45,032 nucleotides of DNA from Hyphomicrobiales bacterium. Lineage in GTDB: Bacteria > Pseudomonadota > Alphaproteobacteria > Rhizobiales > Rhizobiaceae. Under the pieces are notes generated by a model. It did no database searches, was not told the origin of the DNA, and saw only the letters and a program-made list of their open reading frames with translations. The position numbers and the translations under genes are program-made. Positions 8,799-17,059 of the stretch are shown here, one piece after another. The stretch lies in assembly GCA_900465665.1 (NCBI GenBank), contig UBJO01000068.1, forward strand, positions 1-45,032. Reading direction: 5' to 3'. The stretch's first letter is position 1; each line of letters begins with the position of its first letter.

Positions 8799-10643
8799 AT
8801 GATCGTGGTCGAGAAAACACCCGCCTCATCCAGCAACACCGCAATCGGCGAGAAGACAGGGAAGCCGCAGCTTCGCTCCAGGGCCTGGTTCGACAATCTG
8901 GCCAACCCCGACATGACGGCGCTCTACCTCGAACGCTACATGAACTTCGGCCTCAGCCAGGAAGAGCTGCAGTCGGGCCGGCCGATCATCGGCATCGCGC
9001 AGACGGGCTCGGACCTGTCTCCTTGCAACCGCCACCATATCGAACTCGCCAAGCGTGTGCGCGAAGGCATCCGCGATGCAGGCGGGATCGCCATCGAGTT
9101 TCCGGTGCATCCGATCCAGGAAACCGGCAAGCGCCCGACCGCGGGCCTCGACCGCAACCTCTCCTATCTCGGCCTCGTCGAGGTGCTTTACGGTTATCCG
9201 CTCGATGGCGTGGTGCTGACGATCGGCTGCGACAAGACCACGCCGGCCTGTCTCATGGCCGCGGCAACCGTGAACATCCCAGCGATCGCGTTGTCCGTCG
9301 GCCCTATGTTGAACGGCTGGTTCCGCGGCGAGCGCACGGGCTCGGGCACGATCGTCTGGAAGGCGCGCGAGATGATGGCGCGTGGCGAGATCGACTACCA
9401 GGGCTTCGTCAAGCTCGTCGCCTCCTCAGCACCCTCGACCGGCTATTGCAACACGATGGGCACGGCGACCACGATGAACTCGCTTGCCGAAGCACTCGGG
9501 ATGCAGCTGCCGGGCGCCGCCGCCATCCCCGCGCCGTATCGTGACCGCCAGGAAATCTCCTACGAGACCGGTCTACGGATCGTCGAGATGGTACGCGAGG
9601 ATCTGAAGCCATCGGACATCCTGACCAGGGAAGCCTTCATCAACGCAATCAAGGTCAACTCCGCGATCGGCGGCTCGACCAACGCGCCGATCCACCTCAA
9701 CGCGCTTGCCCGCCATGTCGGCGTCGAGCTCTCGGTCGATGACTGGCAGACGCATGGCGAGGAAATCCCGCTGCTGGTCAACCTGCAGCCGGCAGGCGAA
9801 TATCTCGGCGAGGATTATTACCACGCAGGCGGCGTGCCCGCCGTCATGGGCGAGCTGATCAAGCACGCCCATCTCGACACCAACGCGATGACGGTCAACG
9901 GCAAGACGGTCGGCGAGAACTACACGGCCTCGATGATCGAGGACGAGAAGGTCATCCGTCCCTTCGACCGGCCGCTGAAGGAGCGTGCCGGCTTCCGTGT
10001 GCTGAAGGGCAACCTTTTCTCCTCGGCGATCATGAAGACCAGCGTCATCTCGCCGGAGTTCCGCGACCGCTACCTCTCCAATCCCAATGACCCGGAAGCC
10101 TTCACCGGCCGCGCCGTGGTGTTTGACGGGCCGGAGGATTATCACCACCGCATCGACGATCCGTCGCTGGCCATCGACGCCGCGACCATCCTCTTCATGC
10201 GCGGCGCGGGCCCGATCGGTTATCCGGGCGCTGCCGAAGTGGTGAACATGCGCGCGCCGGATTACCTATTGAAGCAGGGCATCTCGTCTCTCCCCTGCGT
10301 CGGCGATGGCCGCCAGTCGGGCACATCAGGCTCGCCCTCGATCCTCAACGCCTCGCCGGAAGCAGCCGCCGGTGGCGGGCTTGCGATCTTGCAGACGGGC
10401 GATCAGGTGCGCATCGACCTGAAAAAGGGAACCGCCAACATCCTGATCAGCGACGAGGAGATCGCCAAGCGACGCGCGGAACTGGTTGCCGCCGGCGGCT
10501 ATGTCTATCCGGAAAGCCAGACGCCGTGGCAGGAAATCCAGCGCTCCTATGTCGGGCAGATGGAGACTGGGGCGGTGCTTGAGCCGGCGGTTAAATATCA
10601 GCGGATCGCCCAGACCAAGGGTATCCCGCGCGACAACCACTAA
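8799..10643 (+). CDS. xylD: IlvD/Edd family sugar-acid dehydratase, D-xylonate dehydratase-like (614 aa)
   Basis: This is a cytoplasmic iron-sulfur dehydratase that removes water from an aldonic acid to give a 2-keto-3-deoxy acid. The family's three cluster cysteines are visible: Cys76 (SPCNRHH), Cys144 in GCDKTTPA with the adjacent Asp145 and Lys146, and Cys217 (GYCNTMGTATTMN). From memory, the N-terminal RSRAWFDN...DMTALYLERYMNFG and the C-terminal KYQRIAQ...DNH resemble Caulobacter-type xylonate dehydratases more than branched-chain IlvD. L-arabonate and related acids remain possible. An alternative GTG start at 8805 has better spacing from AAGGA than the ATG at 8799. The XylX-like gene lies 197 bases downstream, supporting a Weimberg-type pathway. 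Confidence 0.85.
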   Translation: MIVVEKTPASSSNTAIGEKTGKPQLRSRAWFDNLANPDMTALYLERYMNFGLSQEELQSGRPIIGIAQTGSDLSPCNRHHIELAKRVREGIRDAGGIAIEFPVHPIQETGKRPTAGLDRNLSYLGLVEVLYGYPLDGVVLTIGCDKTTPACLMAAATVNIPAIALSVGPMLNGWFRGERTGSGTIVWKAREMMARGEIDYQGFVKLVASSAPSTGYCNTMGTATTMNSLAEALGMQLPGAAAIPAPYRDRQEISYETGLRIVEMVREDLKPSDILTREAFINAIKVNSAIGGSTNAPIHLNALARHVGVELSVDDWQTHGEEIPLLVNLQPAGEYLGEDYYHAGGVPAVMGELIKHAHLDTNAMTVNGKTVGENYTASMIEDEKVIRPFDRPLKERAGFRVLKGNLFSSAIMKTSVISPEFRDRYLSNPNDPEAFTGRAVVFDGPEDYHHRIDDPSLAIDAATILFMRGAGPIGYPGAAEVVNMRAPDYLLKQGISSLPCVGDGRQSGTSGSPSILNASPEAAAGGGLAILQTGDQVRIDLKKGTANILISDEEIAKRRAELVAAGGYVYPESQTPWQEIQRSYVGQMETGAVLEPAVKYQRIAQTKGIPRDNH

Positions 10644-10658
10644 GCGGCGACGTTTATC

Positions 10659-10690
10659 ATGGGCCGGTGTCCGGACGGGTGCCGGCCCAT
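10659..10690 (+). terminator. Hairpin after the dehydratase gene
   Basis: ATGGGCCGG and CCGGCCCAT (9-bp stem, 14-base loop) are followed by GAGCGTTTTC. It may terminate or attenuate transcription between the dehydratase gene and the XylX-like gene. Confidence 0.5.
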
Positions 10691-10840
10691 GAGCGTTTTC
10701 GCGGATCGGCGATCATTCCTCAGCATTCCGGCCTTGCCCGTCGCAAGCGAATATGATCGATTTTGCTGCCGCTGGGTTGGAGGGCGGCGCATCCCCTGGC
10801 TCATAGAGCGCGTCCATCGCTCGCGTGACGGAACATTATC

Positions 10841-12001
10841 ATGCCTTATACCCTTCTCGACGCCGCCGCCTCGGGTGGCCTTTTCGTCGGCCGTGCCTGG
10901 AACCCTGCCGCCGAAGGCCCCAGCCTCGTGACGATCCGCGATCAGCAGCTGATCGATATCACCTCGAAGGACGTGCCAACGATGAGCGCGCTCTTGGAGC
11001 GGCCTGATCTTGTGGCCTTCGTCCGCTCGGCTAACGGCAAACCGCTCGGAACGCTCGAGGACATTGCCGCAAACAGCACCGGCAAGCCGGATGCCTCGCG
11101 CCCCTATCTGCTGGCGCCGGTCGATCTGCAGGCGGTCAAGGCCTGCGGCGTGACCTTCGCGCAGTCGATGATCGAACGGGTGATCGAGGAGAAGGCGGCG
11201 GGTAATCCCGACCGGGCGGCCGCGATCCGCGAGCGCGTCAGCACGCTGATTGGCGGAAGCCTCAACAATCTGAAGGCCGGATCTCCTGAAGCCGCCACGG
11301 TCAAGCAGGCGCTGATCGAGGAAGGGATGTGGTCGCAATATCTCGAGGTCGGTATCGGCCCGGATGCGGAGGTCTTCACCAAGGCGCCGGTGCTGTCCTC
11401 CGTCGGCTGGGGTGCCGACGTCGGGCTGCATCCGGTTTCGACCTGGAACAATCCGGAGCCGGAGATCGTGCTTGCGGTCAACAGCCGTGGTGAAATCCGG
11501 GGGGCGGCGCTCGGCAACGACGTCAACCTGCGCGATGTCGAGGGACGCTCGGCGTTGCTGCTCGGCAAGGCGAAAGACAATAATGCCTCGTGCTCGATCG
11601 GGCCCTTCATCCGCCTGCTCGACGAGAGCTTCGATCTCGATTCGGTGCGCAGCGCCGAACTCGACCTGAAGGTAACCGGCGAAGACGGCTTCGTGCTTCA
11701 CGGCAAGAGTTCGATGTCGAAGATCAGCCGCGACCCGACCGATCTCGTCCGCCAGACCTGCGGCGCGCACCATCAATATCCCGATGGTTTCATGCTGTTT
11801 CTCGGCACTCTGTTCGCCCCGACCCAGGACCGCGACGCGCCGAACCAGGGTTTTACCCACAAGATCGGCGACGTCGTGGAGATTTCGTCGGCCGGGCTCG
11901 GCTCGCTCGTCAACACGGTGCGTCGCTCCAACGACTGCGCCCCCTGGACTTTCGGCATCGGCGCGCTGATGGCCAATCTGGCGAAACGCGGACTGCTCTA
12001 G
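10841..12001 (+). CDS. xylX: FAH-family dehydratase, 2-keto-3-deoxy-pentonate dehydratase (XylX)-like (386 aa)
   Basis: This is a fumarylacetoacetate-hydrolase-fold enzyme. In the Weimberg pathway the XylX member converts 2-keto-3-deoxyxylonate to 2,5-dioxopentanoate. The protein has LLAPVDLQAVKACGVTFA at about 90-107, metal-ligand regions NNPEPEIVL and GNDVNLRD, and the conserved run GRSALLLGKAKDNNASCSIGPF. The C-terminal PWTFGIGALMANLAKRGLL also matches the XylX-type ending I remember. Length fits. Being downstream of a xylonate-type dehydratase supports the assignment. The final enzyme of the route, 2,5-dioxopentanoate dehydrogenase, is not in the window. A general FAH-family hydrolase is the alternative. 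Confidence 0.78.
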   Translation: MPYTLLDAAASGGLFVGRAWNPAAEGPSLVTIRDQQLIDITSKDVPTMSALLERPDLVAFVRSANGKPLGTLEDIAANSTGKPDASRPYLLAPVDLQAVKACGVTFAQSMIERVIEEKAAGNPDRAAAIRERVSTLIGGSLNNLKAGSPEAATVKQALIEEGMWSQYLEVGIGPDAEVFTKAPVLSSVGWGADVGLHPVSTWNNPEPEIVLAVNSRGEIRGAALGNDVNLRDVEGRSALLLGKAKDNNASCSIGPFIRLLDESFDLDSVRSAELDLKVTGEDGFVLHGKSSMSKISRDPTDLVRQTCGAHHQYPDGFMLFLGTLFAPTQDRDAPNQGFTHKIGDVVEISSAGLGSLVNTVRRSNDCAPWTFGIGALMANLAKRGLL

Positions 12002-12019
12002 GCGCGCGGCGCAAGCAGC

Positions 12020-12049
12020 TTTTGATGGCGGTGTAGGCCGCCATCAAAA
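12020..12049. terminator. Terminator-like hairpin after the XylX-like gene
   Basis: A perfect 12-bp stem (TTTTGATGGCGG / CCGCCATCAAAA) with a 6-base loop lies 18 bases after the stop codon. The A/T ends of the arms could act in either direction. Confidence 0.7.
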
Positions 12050-12136
12050 AACATCCGGGATAAGCCAGCACCGCCTGTCCATTCCAGGCCGCGGCCAATA
12101 TGCACAGGTCAAGCGAAGCGAAGATGTGAGGGTGCG

Positions 12137-12421
12137 ATGAAACGGACTGTGGTTGGAATTGTCGCCCTGGTTCTTCTGGCAGGATGCACGACCGCAAAGA
12201 ATTATTCCGCACCCGGCCTGACGCCCATTCCCGGCAGCATCATCTATAGCGGCCAGCCCCGGACGAAGCTCACCAAATCGCCGATCGGTTCGACCTTCCC
12301 GCACGACTTCATCGACCAGTATGGGCAGCAGGTCGAGGAGACCTACATGATCCAGCCCGACCGTACGTTGAAGATCGTCGACCGTGTGGTCCGGCCGATC
12401 CGCTTCGGCGGTAGAGATTGA
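12137..12421 (+). CDS. Small lipoprotein (94 aa)
   Basis: A lipoprotein signal peptide is clear: MKRTVVGIVALVLLAGC, with lipobox LAGC and Cys17 as the likely lipidated residue. The mature part is about 78 residues and includes PGSIIYSGQPRTKLTKSP and a stretch ending RPIRFGG. I do not recognise the family. A GAGGGTG ribosome binding site precedes the ATG. It is a single gene between a terminator and the XRE regulator, and would sit on the periplasmic face of a membrane. Confidence 0.75.
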   Translation: MKRTVVGIVALVLLAGCTTAKNYSAPGLTPIPGSIIYSGQPRTKLTKSPIGSTFPHDFIDQYGQQVEETYMIQPDRTLKIVDRVVRPIRFGGRD

Positions 12422-12588
12422 ACTATCCGCACGCACAGAGGGTATCTAAACGCTTTTTAATGACAGATCACCTTATCGTCATAATCCTGAGGTTGAATTT
12501 GATCGCTTGCTAAGACAAACTGTTGTTGCTGGATAGGGCCGGTTTGCCGGGGACTGTTTCGCTTTGATTCCGGCATAGGAAATACAGG

Positions 12589-13026
12589 ATGAATGCAAAG
12601 ACACCGAATGCAATCGATAGCTATGTGGGTTCCCAAGTCAGGATGCGCAGGCAGTTGCTGGGACTAAGCCAGGAAAGGTTGGCCGAGCAGATCGGCGTGA
12701 CATTCCAGCAGGTGCAGAAGTACGAAAAGGGAATGAACCGGATCGGCGCCAGCCGGCTGCAGCGTATCGCTGAGGTTCTGAACACCACGCCAAGTTTCTT
12801 CTTTCAGCAGGATCCGTCGGAGCCGTTGTCGCTCGCCGGTCTCGATCTGACGGCAACGACCGATCCGGTCGCCGAATTCCTGCATTCCAAGGAAGGGCTC
12901 GCGCTCAACAAGGCGTTCATCAAGATCACGGACACGCAGCTGCGCGAAAAGATCGTGGCGCTCGTGAAGGCGATGGCGCAGACGCAAGTTGCCGCGGACA
13001 AATCCGCCGCCTCGTCCAACCAATAG
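12589..13026 (+). CDS. XRE family helix-turn-helix regulator, PraR-like (145 aa)
   Basis: The N-terminal Cro/C1-type HTH spans about residues 12-70 (VGSQVRMRRQLLGLSQERLA, then FQQVQKYEKGMNRIGASRL). A short C-terminal helical tail follows (EGLALNKAFIKITDTQLREKIVAL). This arrangement is shared by PraR/PhrR-type regulators of rhizobia and related alphaproteobacterial SinR-like proteins of about 140 residues, which regulate biofilm, stress and quorum-sensing genes in species where they were studied. AGGAAATACAGG precedes the ATG. The gene stands alone with 167 bases upstream. It could be a paralogue rather than PraR itself. Confidence 0.88.
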   Translation: MNAKTPNAIDSYVGSQVRMRRQLLGLSQERLAEQIGVTFQQVQKYEKGMNRIGASRLQRIAEVLNTTPSFFFQQDPSEPLSLAGLDLTATTDPVAEFLHSKEGLALNKAFIKITDTQLREKIVALVKAMAQTQVAADKSAASSNQ

Positions 13027-13074
13027 TGGAATTTCGGCCGACGGCGCATCCGCGCCGCGGCCTTCATCACATGA

Positions 13075-13107
13075 AAGAAGGGGCGCCCAATGCAGGCGCC
13101 CCTTCTT
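13075..13107. terminator. Bidirectional terminator between XRE and M20 genes
   Basis: A perfect 13-bp stem (AAGAAGGGGCGCC / GGCGCCCCTTCTT) with a 7-base loop lies between two convergent genes. T-rich sequence follows on the plus side (CGTTTCTTG). Confidence 0.85.
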
Positions 13108-13137
13108 CGTTTCTTGGGAGAATTCGATGTCGAACGA

Positions 13138-14319
13138 CTACTCGTCGAGGTAGCGTTCCGTGAGACGCGCCCACATTGCAGCACCCGCCGTCAGGCTGTC
13201 GTCGGCGAAGTCGTACTTGGCACTGTGCAGGATCGCGGAGTTCATGCCGTTGCCGAGGCGCAGGAAGCTGCCGGGCTTGTGCTGCAGGAAGTGCGAGAAG
13301 TCCTCGCTACCGGGGATAAGCGGGCAAAGCGCGACATTGCCTTCGCCCACGAGTTCCTCGGCCACCATGCGGGCGAACTCTGTTTCCTTCTCGGAGTTGA
13401 CGACGACGGGGTTGCCGTAGGCGTAGTCGATCTCGACGGTGGCGCCGAAGCCTTCGACCATCGACGTCGTCAGAGCCCGGATGCGCTTTTCGAGGATCTC
13501 GCGAACCTTCGGGTCGAACGAGCGCACCGTCAAAAGCATGCTCGCGTTTTCCGGAATGACGTTGGCCACTTCGCCGGCATGGATGGCGCCAACCGTGACG
13601 ACTGCCGTCTGCGTCGGATCGACATTGCGCGAGATGACCGTCTGCAGCGAGACGACGAGGTTGCAGGCGACGACGACGGGATCGATCGTCAAGTGCGGAC
13701 GCGATGCGTGGCCGCCCTTGCCCGTGATCTTGATCTCAACCGTGTCAGCAGCCGCCATCAACGGGCCGGAACGCATCAGCCAGCTGCCTTCAGGCGCGCC
13801 GGGGTGGTTGTGCAGGCCGAAAATGGCGTCGAACGGGAAGCGCTCGAACAGACCGTCATCAATCATCGCCTGGGCGCCGCTGAAGCCGCCGGCTTCTTCG
13901 GCGGGCTGGAAGATCAGGTTGACCGTGCCGTTGAACTTGCGGGTGCGCGCCAGATATTCGGCAGCACCGAGAAGCACCGTCGTGTGGCCGTCGTGGCCGC
14001 AGGCATGCATCTTGCCTGGCACCTGGCTGGCATAGGGCTTGCCGGTCTGCTCGGTGATCGGAAGCGCGTCCATATCGGCGCGGATCGCGATGCTCTTCTT
14101 GCCGGCGCCCTGCGTCATGCGGGCGACCACGCCGTTGCCACCGACGTTGCGGGTCACTTCATAGCCCCAACCCTCGAGCTTTTCGGCGACGAAGCGTGCG
14201 GTTTCCGTCTCTTCGAACGACAGTTCGGGATGGGCGTGCAGATGCTGGCGGATGGCGCGCAGTTCGGCGTCCATGGGCTCGAAATCCGAAAGGCGGGCGA
14301 AATCGTTGTCGATGGTCAT
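13138..14319 (-). CDS. M20D family amidohydrolase (hippurate hydrolase-like, 393 aa)
   Basis: This is a metal-dependent amidohydrolase that cleaves N-acyl amino acids or similar conjugates in the cytoplasm. The catalytic region is visible: RADMDALPI at 80-88, HACGHDGH at 105-112 with metal ligands Cys107 and His109, and QPAEEAGG with Glu141 and Glu142. Lid-domain sequence GKGGHASRPH and the late PGSEDFSHF are also typical. This pattern fits peptidase subfamily M20D (HipO, AbgB, indole-acetyl-amino-acid hydrolases) rather than ArgE or DapE. I chose the ATG at 14319 (MTIDNDF), which has GGAACGG upstream, over one at 14340. It is downstream of an amino-acid ABC importer on the same strand, so it probably acts on the imported compound. 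Confidence 0.88.
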   Translation of the reverse strand: MTIDNDFARLSDFEPMDAELRAIRQHLHAHPELSFEETETARFVAEKLEGWGYEVTRNVGGNGVVARMTQGAGKKSIAIRADMDALPITEQTGKPYASQVPGKMHACGHDGHTTVLLGAAEYLARTRKFNGTVNLIFQPAEEAGGFSGAQAMIDDGLFERFPFDAIFGLHNHPGAPEGSWLMRSGPLMAAADTVEIKITGKGGHASRPHLTIDPVVVACNLVVSLQTVISRNVDPTQTAVVTVGAIHAGEVANVIPENASMLLTVRSFDPKVREILEKRIRALTTSMVEGFGATVEIDYAYGNPVVVNSEKETEFARMVAEELVGEGNVALCPLIPGSEDFSHFLQHKPGSFLRLGNGMNSAILHSAKYDFADDSLTAGAAMWARLTERYLDE

Positions 14320-14353
14320 GTCCGTTCCAATTCTTTGCATGCGTGGTCCGCTA

Positions 14354-14374
14354 CCGGCCCCATGAGAGGGCCGG
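14354..14374 (-). terminator. Hairpin between ATPase and M20 genes
   Basis: CCGGCCC and GGGCCGG form a 7-bp stem with a 7-base loop in the 105-base gap between the ATPase stop and the M20 start. No clear T-tract follows, so read-through into the hydrolase gene is likely. Confidence 0.4.
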
Positions 14375-14424
14375 CCGGGTCTTCGATTGCATCACGGGCG
14401 GCGCTTGGCCGGATGAGCTGGATG

Positions 14425-15204
14425 TCAGAGAAAGCGTGACAGGAAGGCCTGCGTGCGTGGATGCTGCGGGTTGCCGATCACATCCTCCGGCTTGCCCTGC
14501 TCGACCACGACGCCGCCATCCATGAACACCACCCGGTCGGCCGCTTCGCGGGCAAAGCCGATTTCGTGGGTGACGACGATCATCGTCAGGCCCTGCTTGG
14601 CGAGATCGCGCATCGTCGACAGCACTTCGCCGACGAGTTCGGGATCGAGTGCCGAAGTCGGCTCGTCGAAGAGCATCAGCTTGGGCTTGATCGCGAGCGC
14701 CCGGGCGATCGCCACGCGCTGCTGCTGGCCGCCGGAGAGCTGGCGGGGATAGGCATTCGCCTTCTCCGACAGGCCGACACGCTGCAGGAGCTGCTTGGCG
14801 TTTTCGATCGCATCCTTGCGGTTTTCACCGTGGACGCCGACCGGCGCCTCGATGATGTTCTGCAGCACCGTCATGTGCGGATAGAGATTGAACTGCTGGA
14901 ACACCATGCCGATCTTGCGGCGCTGGCGAGCGATGCCGTTGGACGAAAGTCGCTCCAGCCGATCCTTGCGCACCCGGTAGCCGATCTGCTCGCCATCCAC
15001 CTCGATGTATCCCTTTTGGATGGACTCGAGGTGGTTGATACAGCGCAAGAAGGTGGACTTGCCCGAACCCGACGGGCCGAGAACGACGACGACTTCGCCC
15101 GGCATGATGTCGAGGTCGATGCCCTTGAGAACTTCGAGATGATCGAAGGACTTGTGGACATTGCGCGCCTGAACCAGCGGCTTGGTATTGGAGACGGCGG
15201 TCAA
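14425..15204 (-). CDS. Polar amino-acid ABC importer ATPase, GlnQ/HisP type (259 aa)
   Basis: This is a nucleotide-binding subunit of the PAAT amino-acid importer family. Walker A GPSGSGKST is at 43-51, the Q-loop lies in VFQQFNLYPHMTVLQNI, the signature is LSGGQQQRVAIARALA, Walker B is LMLFDEPTSALDPE, and the switch histidine is in VVTHEIGFA. Length and the absence of a C-terminal regulatory domain fit GlnQ. Its start overlaps the permease stop by four bases. It works with the permease and binding protein encoded just upstream. Confidence 0.93.
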   Translation of the reverse strand: MTAVSNTKPLVQARNVHKSFDHLEVLKGIDLDIMPGEVVVVLGPSGSGKSTFLRCINHLESIQKGYIEVDGEQIGYRVRKDRLERLSSNGIARQRRKIGMVFQQFNLYPHMTVLQNIIEAPVGVHGENRKDAIENAKQLLQRVGLSEKANAYPRQLSGGQQQRVAIARALAIKPKLMLFDEPTSALDPELVGEVLSTMRDLAKQGLTMIVVTHEIGFAREAADRVVFMDGGVVVEQGKPEDVIGNPQHPRTQAFLSRFL

Positions 15205-16133
15205 TGGCTTGCCTCCTCTGCAGCGGCAACAGTGGCCGGCTTGGCGGTTGCGCCATTGCGGCGTTCGCTACGGCCGTAATAGGCTTCGATGTAGCTTTGG
15301 CCGATATTCAAGACCGAGGTGATGAGCAGGTACCAGATGACGGCGACCAGCAGCATCGGGACGATCTCGAAGGTGCGGTTATAGATCGACTGCACGGAGT
15401 AGAGCAGATCGGCCATGGCGATGACGCTGACGAGCGAGGTCGCCTTGATCATGCTGATCAGCTGGTTGCCCGTCGGCGGAACGATCGAGCGCATCGCCTG
15501 CGGAATGATGATCCGCCACAGTGCCCTGCCCTTGGTCATGCCGAAGGCCTCGGCGGTTTCCGCCTGGCCGCGATCGACCGACAGAAGGCCGCCGCGAATG
15601 ATCTCGGCCATATAGGCCGCTTCGTTGAGCGCGAGGCCGACGATGGCAGCCGTCATCGGCGTGATCACCGCATTGGTGTCCCAGCTGATGAGCGACGGGC
15701 CGAAGGGAACTGATATCGACAGCTGCGGAAACAGCGTCGACATGTTGTACCAGAAGATCAGCTGCACCAGCAGCGGCGTGCCGCGGAAGAACCAGATGAA
15801 CAGCGAGGCAAAGCCTTTCGCCAGCCGGTCGTTCGACATGCGCATGATCGCGATGATCAGGCCAAGCGCGACGCCGAGGATCATCGCGATGACAGTCAGG
15901 CCAAGGCTGACATAGAGGCCGCTGATGACGGTTGGGTCGAAGAAGTATTGTGCAACGACCGGCCAACCGAAATTCTCGTTGTTGGCGACGATCCAAACGA
16001 AATCGATGACGACGATGGCGATGACGGCCCAGAGAACGAGGCGTCCCGTTCTGAACGGCGTATGCGCGGTAACGACGTCGCGGAGGTCAGCACCGCCCGA
16101 AGGCGGTGCATTGGTCGTGGTGTTGGTGCTCAT
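15201..16133 (-). CDS. Polar amino-acid ABC permease (310 aa)
   Basis: This is an inner-membrane permease of the HisMQ/GlnP family. A 35-residue cytoplasmic N-terminal tail rich in Thr, Asn and Gly precedes the first membrane helix (LVLWAVIAIVVIDFVWIV). The domain shows WFFRGTPLLVQLIFWYN, the conserved LNEAAYMAEIIRGGLLSV block, and the EAA motif AEAFGMTKGRALWRIIIPQA. It overlaps both neighbours by four bases (ATGA), so the three importer genes are translationally coupled. A single permease gene implies a homodimer. Confidence 0.92.
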   Translation of the reverse strand: MSTNTTTNAPPSGGADLRDVVTAHTPFRTGRLVLWAVIAIVVIDFVWIVANNENFGWPVVAQYFFDPTVISGLYVSLGLTVIAMILGVALGLIIAIMRMSNDRLAKGFASLFIWFFRGTPLLVQLIFWYNMSTLFPQLSISVPFGPSLISWDTNAVITPMTAAIVGLALNEAAYMAEIIRGGLLSVDRGQAETAEAFGMTKGRALWRIIIPQAMRSIVPPTGNQLISMIKATSLVSVIAMADLLYSVQSIYNRTFEIVPMLLVAVIWYLLITSVLNIGQSYIEAYYGRSERRNGATAKPATVAAAEEASH

Positions 16134-17020
16134 TTGGGAAGCTGTCCGCCGAGGTTGAGGCCGGGTTCCTTGATCATGTTGTTCTCAAGGCCCCACTTTT
16201 TCATGATCGCGGCATAGCTGCCGTCGGCCATCAGTACCTTGATGGCGTCGATCAGGATAGGGCCGAGCGGCGAACCCTTGGGAACGACAGCGCCCTGGAA
16301 GATGTCTTCAAAGCCATTCTTCTGGCCGACGCCGGTCAGTTCGAGCTGGCCGTTTGCCTGGCTGACGAAGTAGGTGAGCGGCGCCTGCGAGGAGAAGAAG
16401 GCGTCGGCGCGCTTGGAGCGCACGGCGAGGATCGAGCTTGGCTGGTCGGTGTAGGACTGCACTTCGACGCCGCTCTTGCCGTCGGCCTTGCACTTGTCCG
16501 ACTGGGTCTTGATCACGCGCTCGGCGGAGCCGCCGGCCATGACCGAGATGCGCTGGCCGCAGGCCGTGTCGAGCGAGGTGATACCCTTCGGGTTGCCCTT
16601 CACGGTCGCGAAGACGACGAATTCCTGCACCCAGTCGACGAAGTCGTTGGCGGCTTCGCGGTCCTTGTAGTCGCCGACAGGACCGAAGGCGAACTGGTAG
16701 CGACCGGAGTTGACGCCGGCGAGCAGTGCCGGCAGGCCGCCGACCGTTTCATGCTCGATCTTGACGCCGAGGACGGCGCCCAGCGCTTCGGTTAGATCGG
16801 CGCTGGCGCCGGTCATGACGGTGCCGGTGACGATTTCATAGGGAGGGAACGAACCGTTGTTGACGGAGATCATCTTGCCCGAGGTCTTGATCGCGTCGGG
16901 CAGCTTGTCATGCAGCGCGGCGTTAAGCGCCGGCTTCGGCAAGGCCGCGTCCTCTGCCATCGCAGCACTGGTAGCCACGGCGCTTGCCAGGACGAGGTAG
17001 GTCATTTTCTTCAGCAACAT
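16130..17020 (-). CDS. Amino-acid ABC substrate-binding protein (296 aa)
   Basis: This is a periplasmic binding protein of solute-binding family 3. The signal peptide MLLKKMTYLVLASAVATSAAMA is followed by a helical lead-in and then GKMISVNNGSFPPYEIVTG, the usual start of the fold. ACGQRISVMAGGSAE and the late MADGSYAAIMKKWGLE are also typical. I prefer the ATG at 17020, seven bases after AAGGGG, to the ATG at 17026, which abuts it. Unlike the other three importers here, its gene overlaps the permease gene with no intervening hairpin. Confidence 0.9.
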   Translation of the reverse strand: MLLKKMTYLVLASAVATSAAMAEDAALPKPALNAALHDKLPDAIKTSGKMISVNNGSFPPYEIVTGTVMTGASADLTEALGAVLGVKIEHETVGGLPALLAGVNSGRYQFAFGPVGDYKDREAANDFVDWVQEFVVFATVKGNPKGITSLDTACGQRISVMAGGSAERVIKTQSDKCKADGKSGVEVQSYTDQPSSILAVRSKRADAFFSSQAPLTYFVSQANGQLELTGVGQKNGFEDIFQGAVVPKGSPLGPILIDAIKVLMADGSYAAIMKKWGLENNMIKEPGLNLGGQLPK

Positions 17021-17059
17021 GTTCATTCCCCTTATTAATGCTGTCTTGGTTGCATGCGG

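Noticed and set aside
13090..14439. 449-codon plus-strand frame opposite the M20 gene
   Set aside because: It starts in a terminator and lacks any domain. The minus strand carries metal-ligand motifs.
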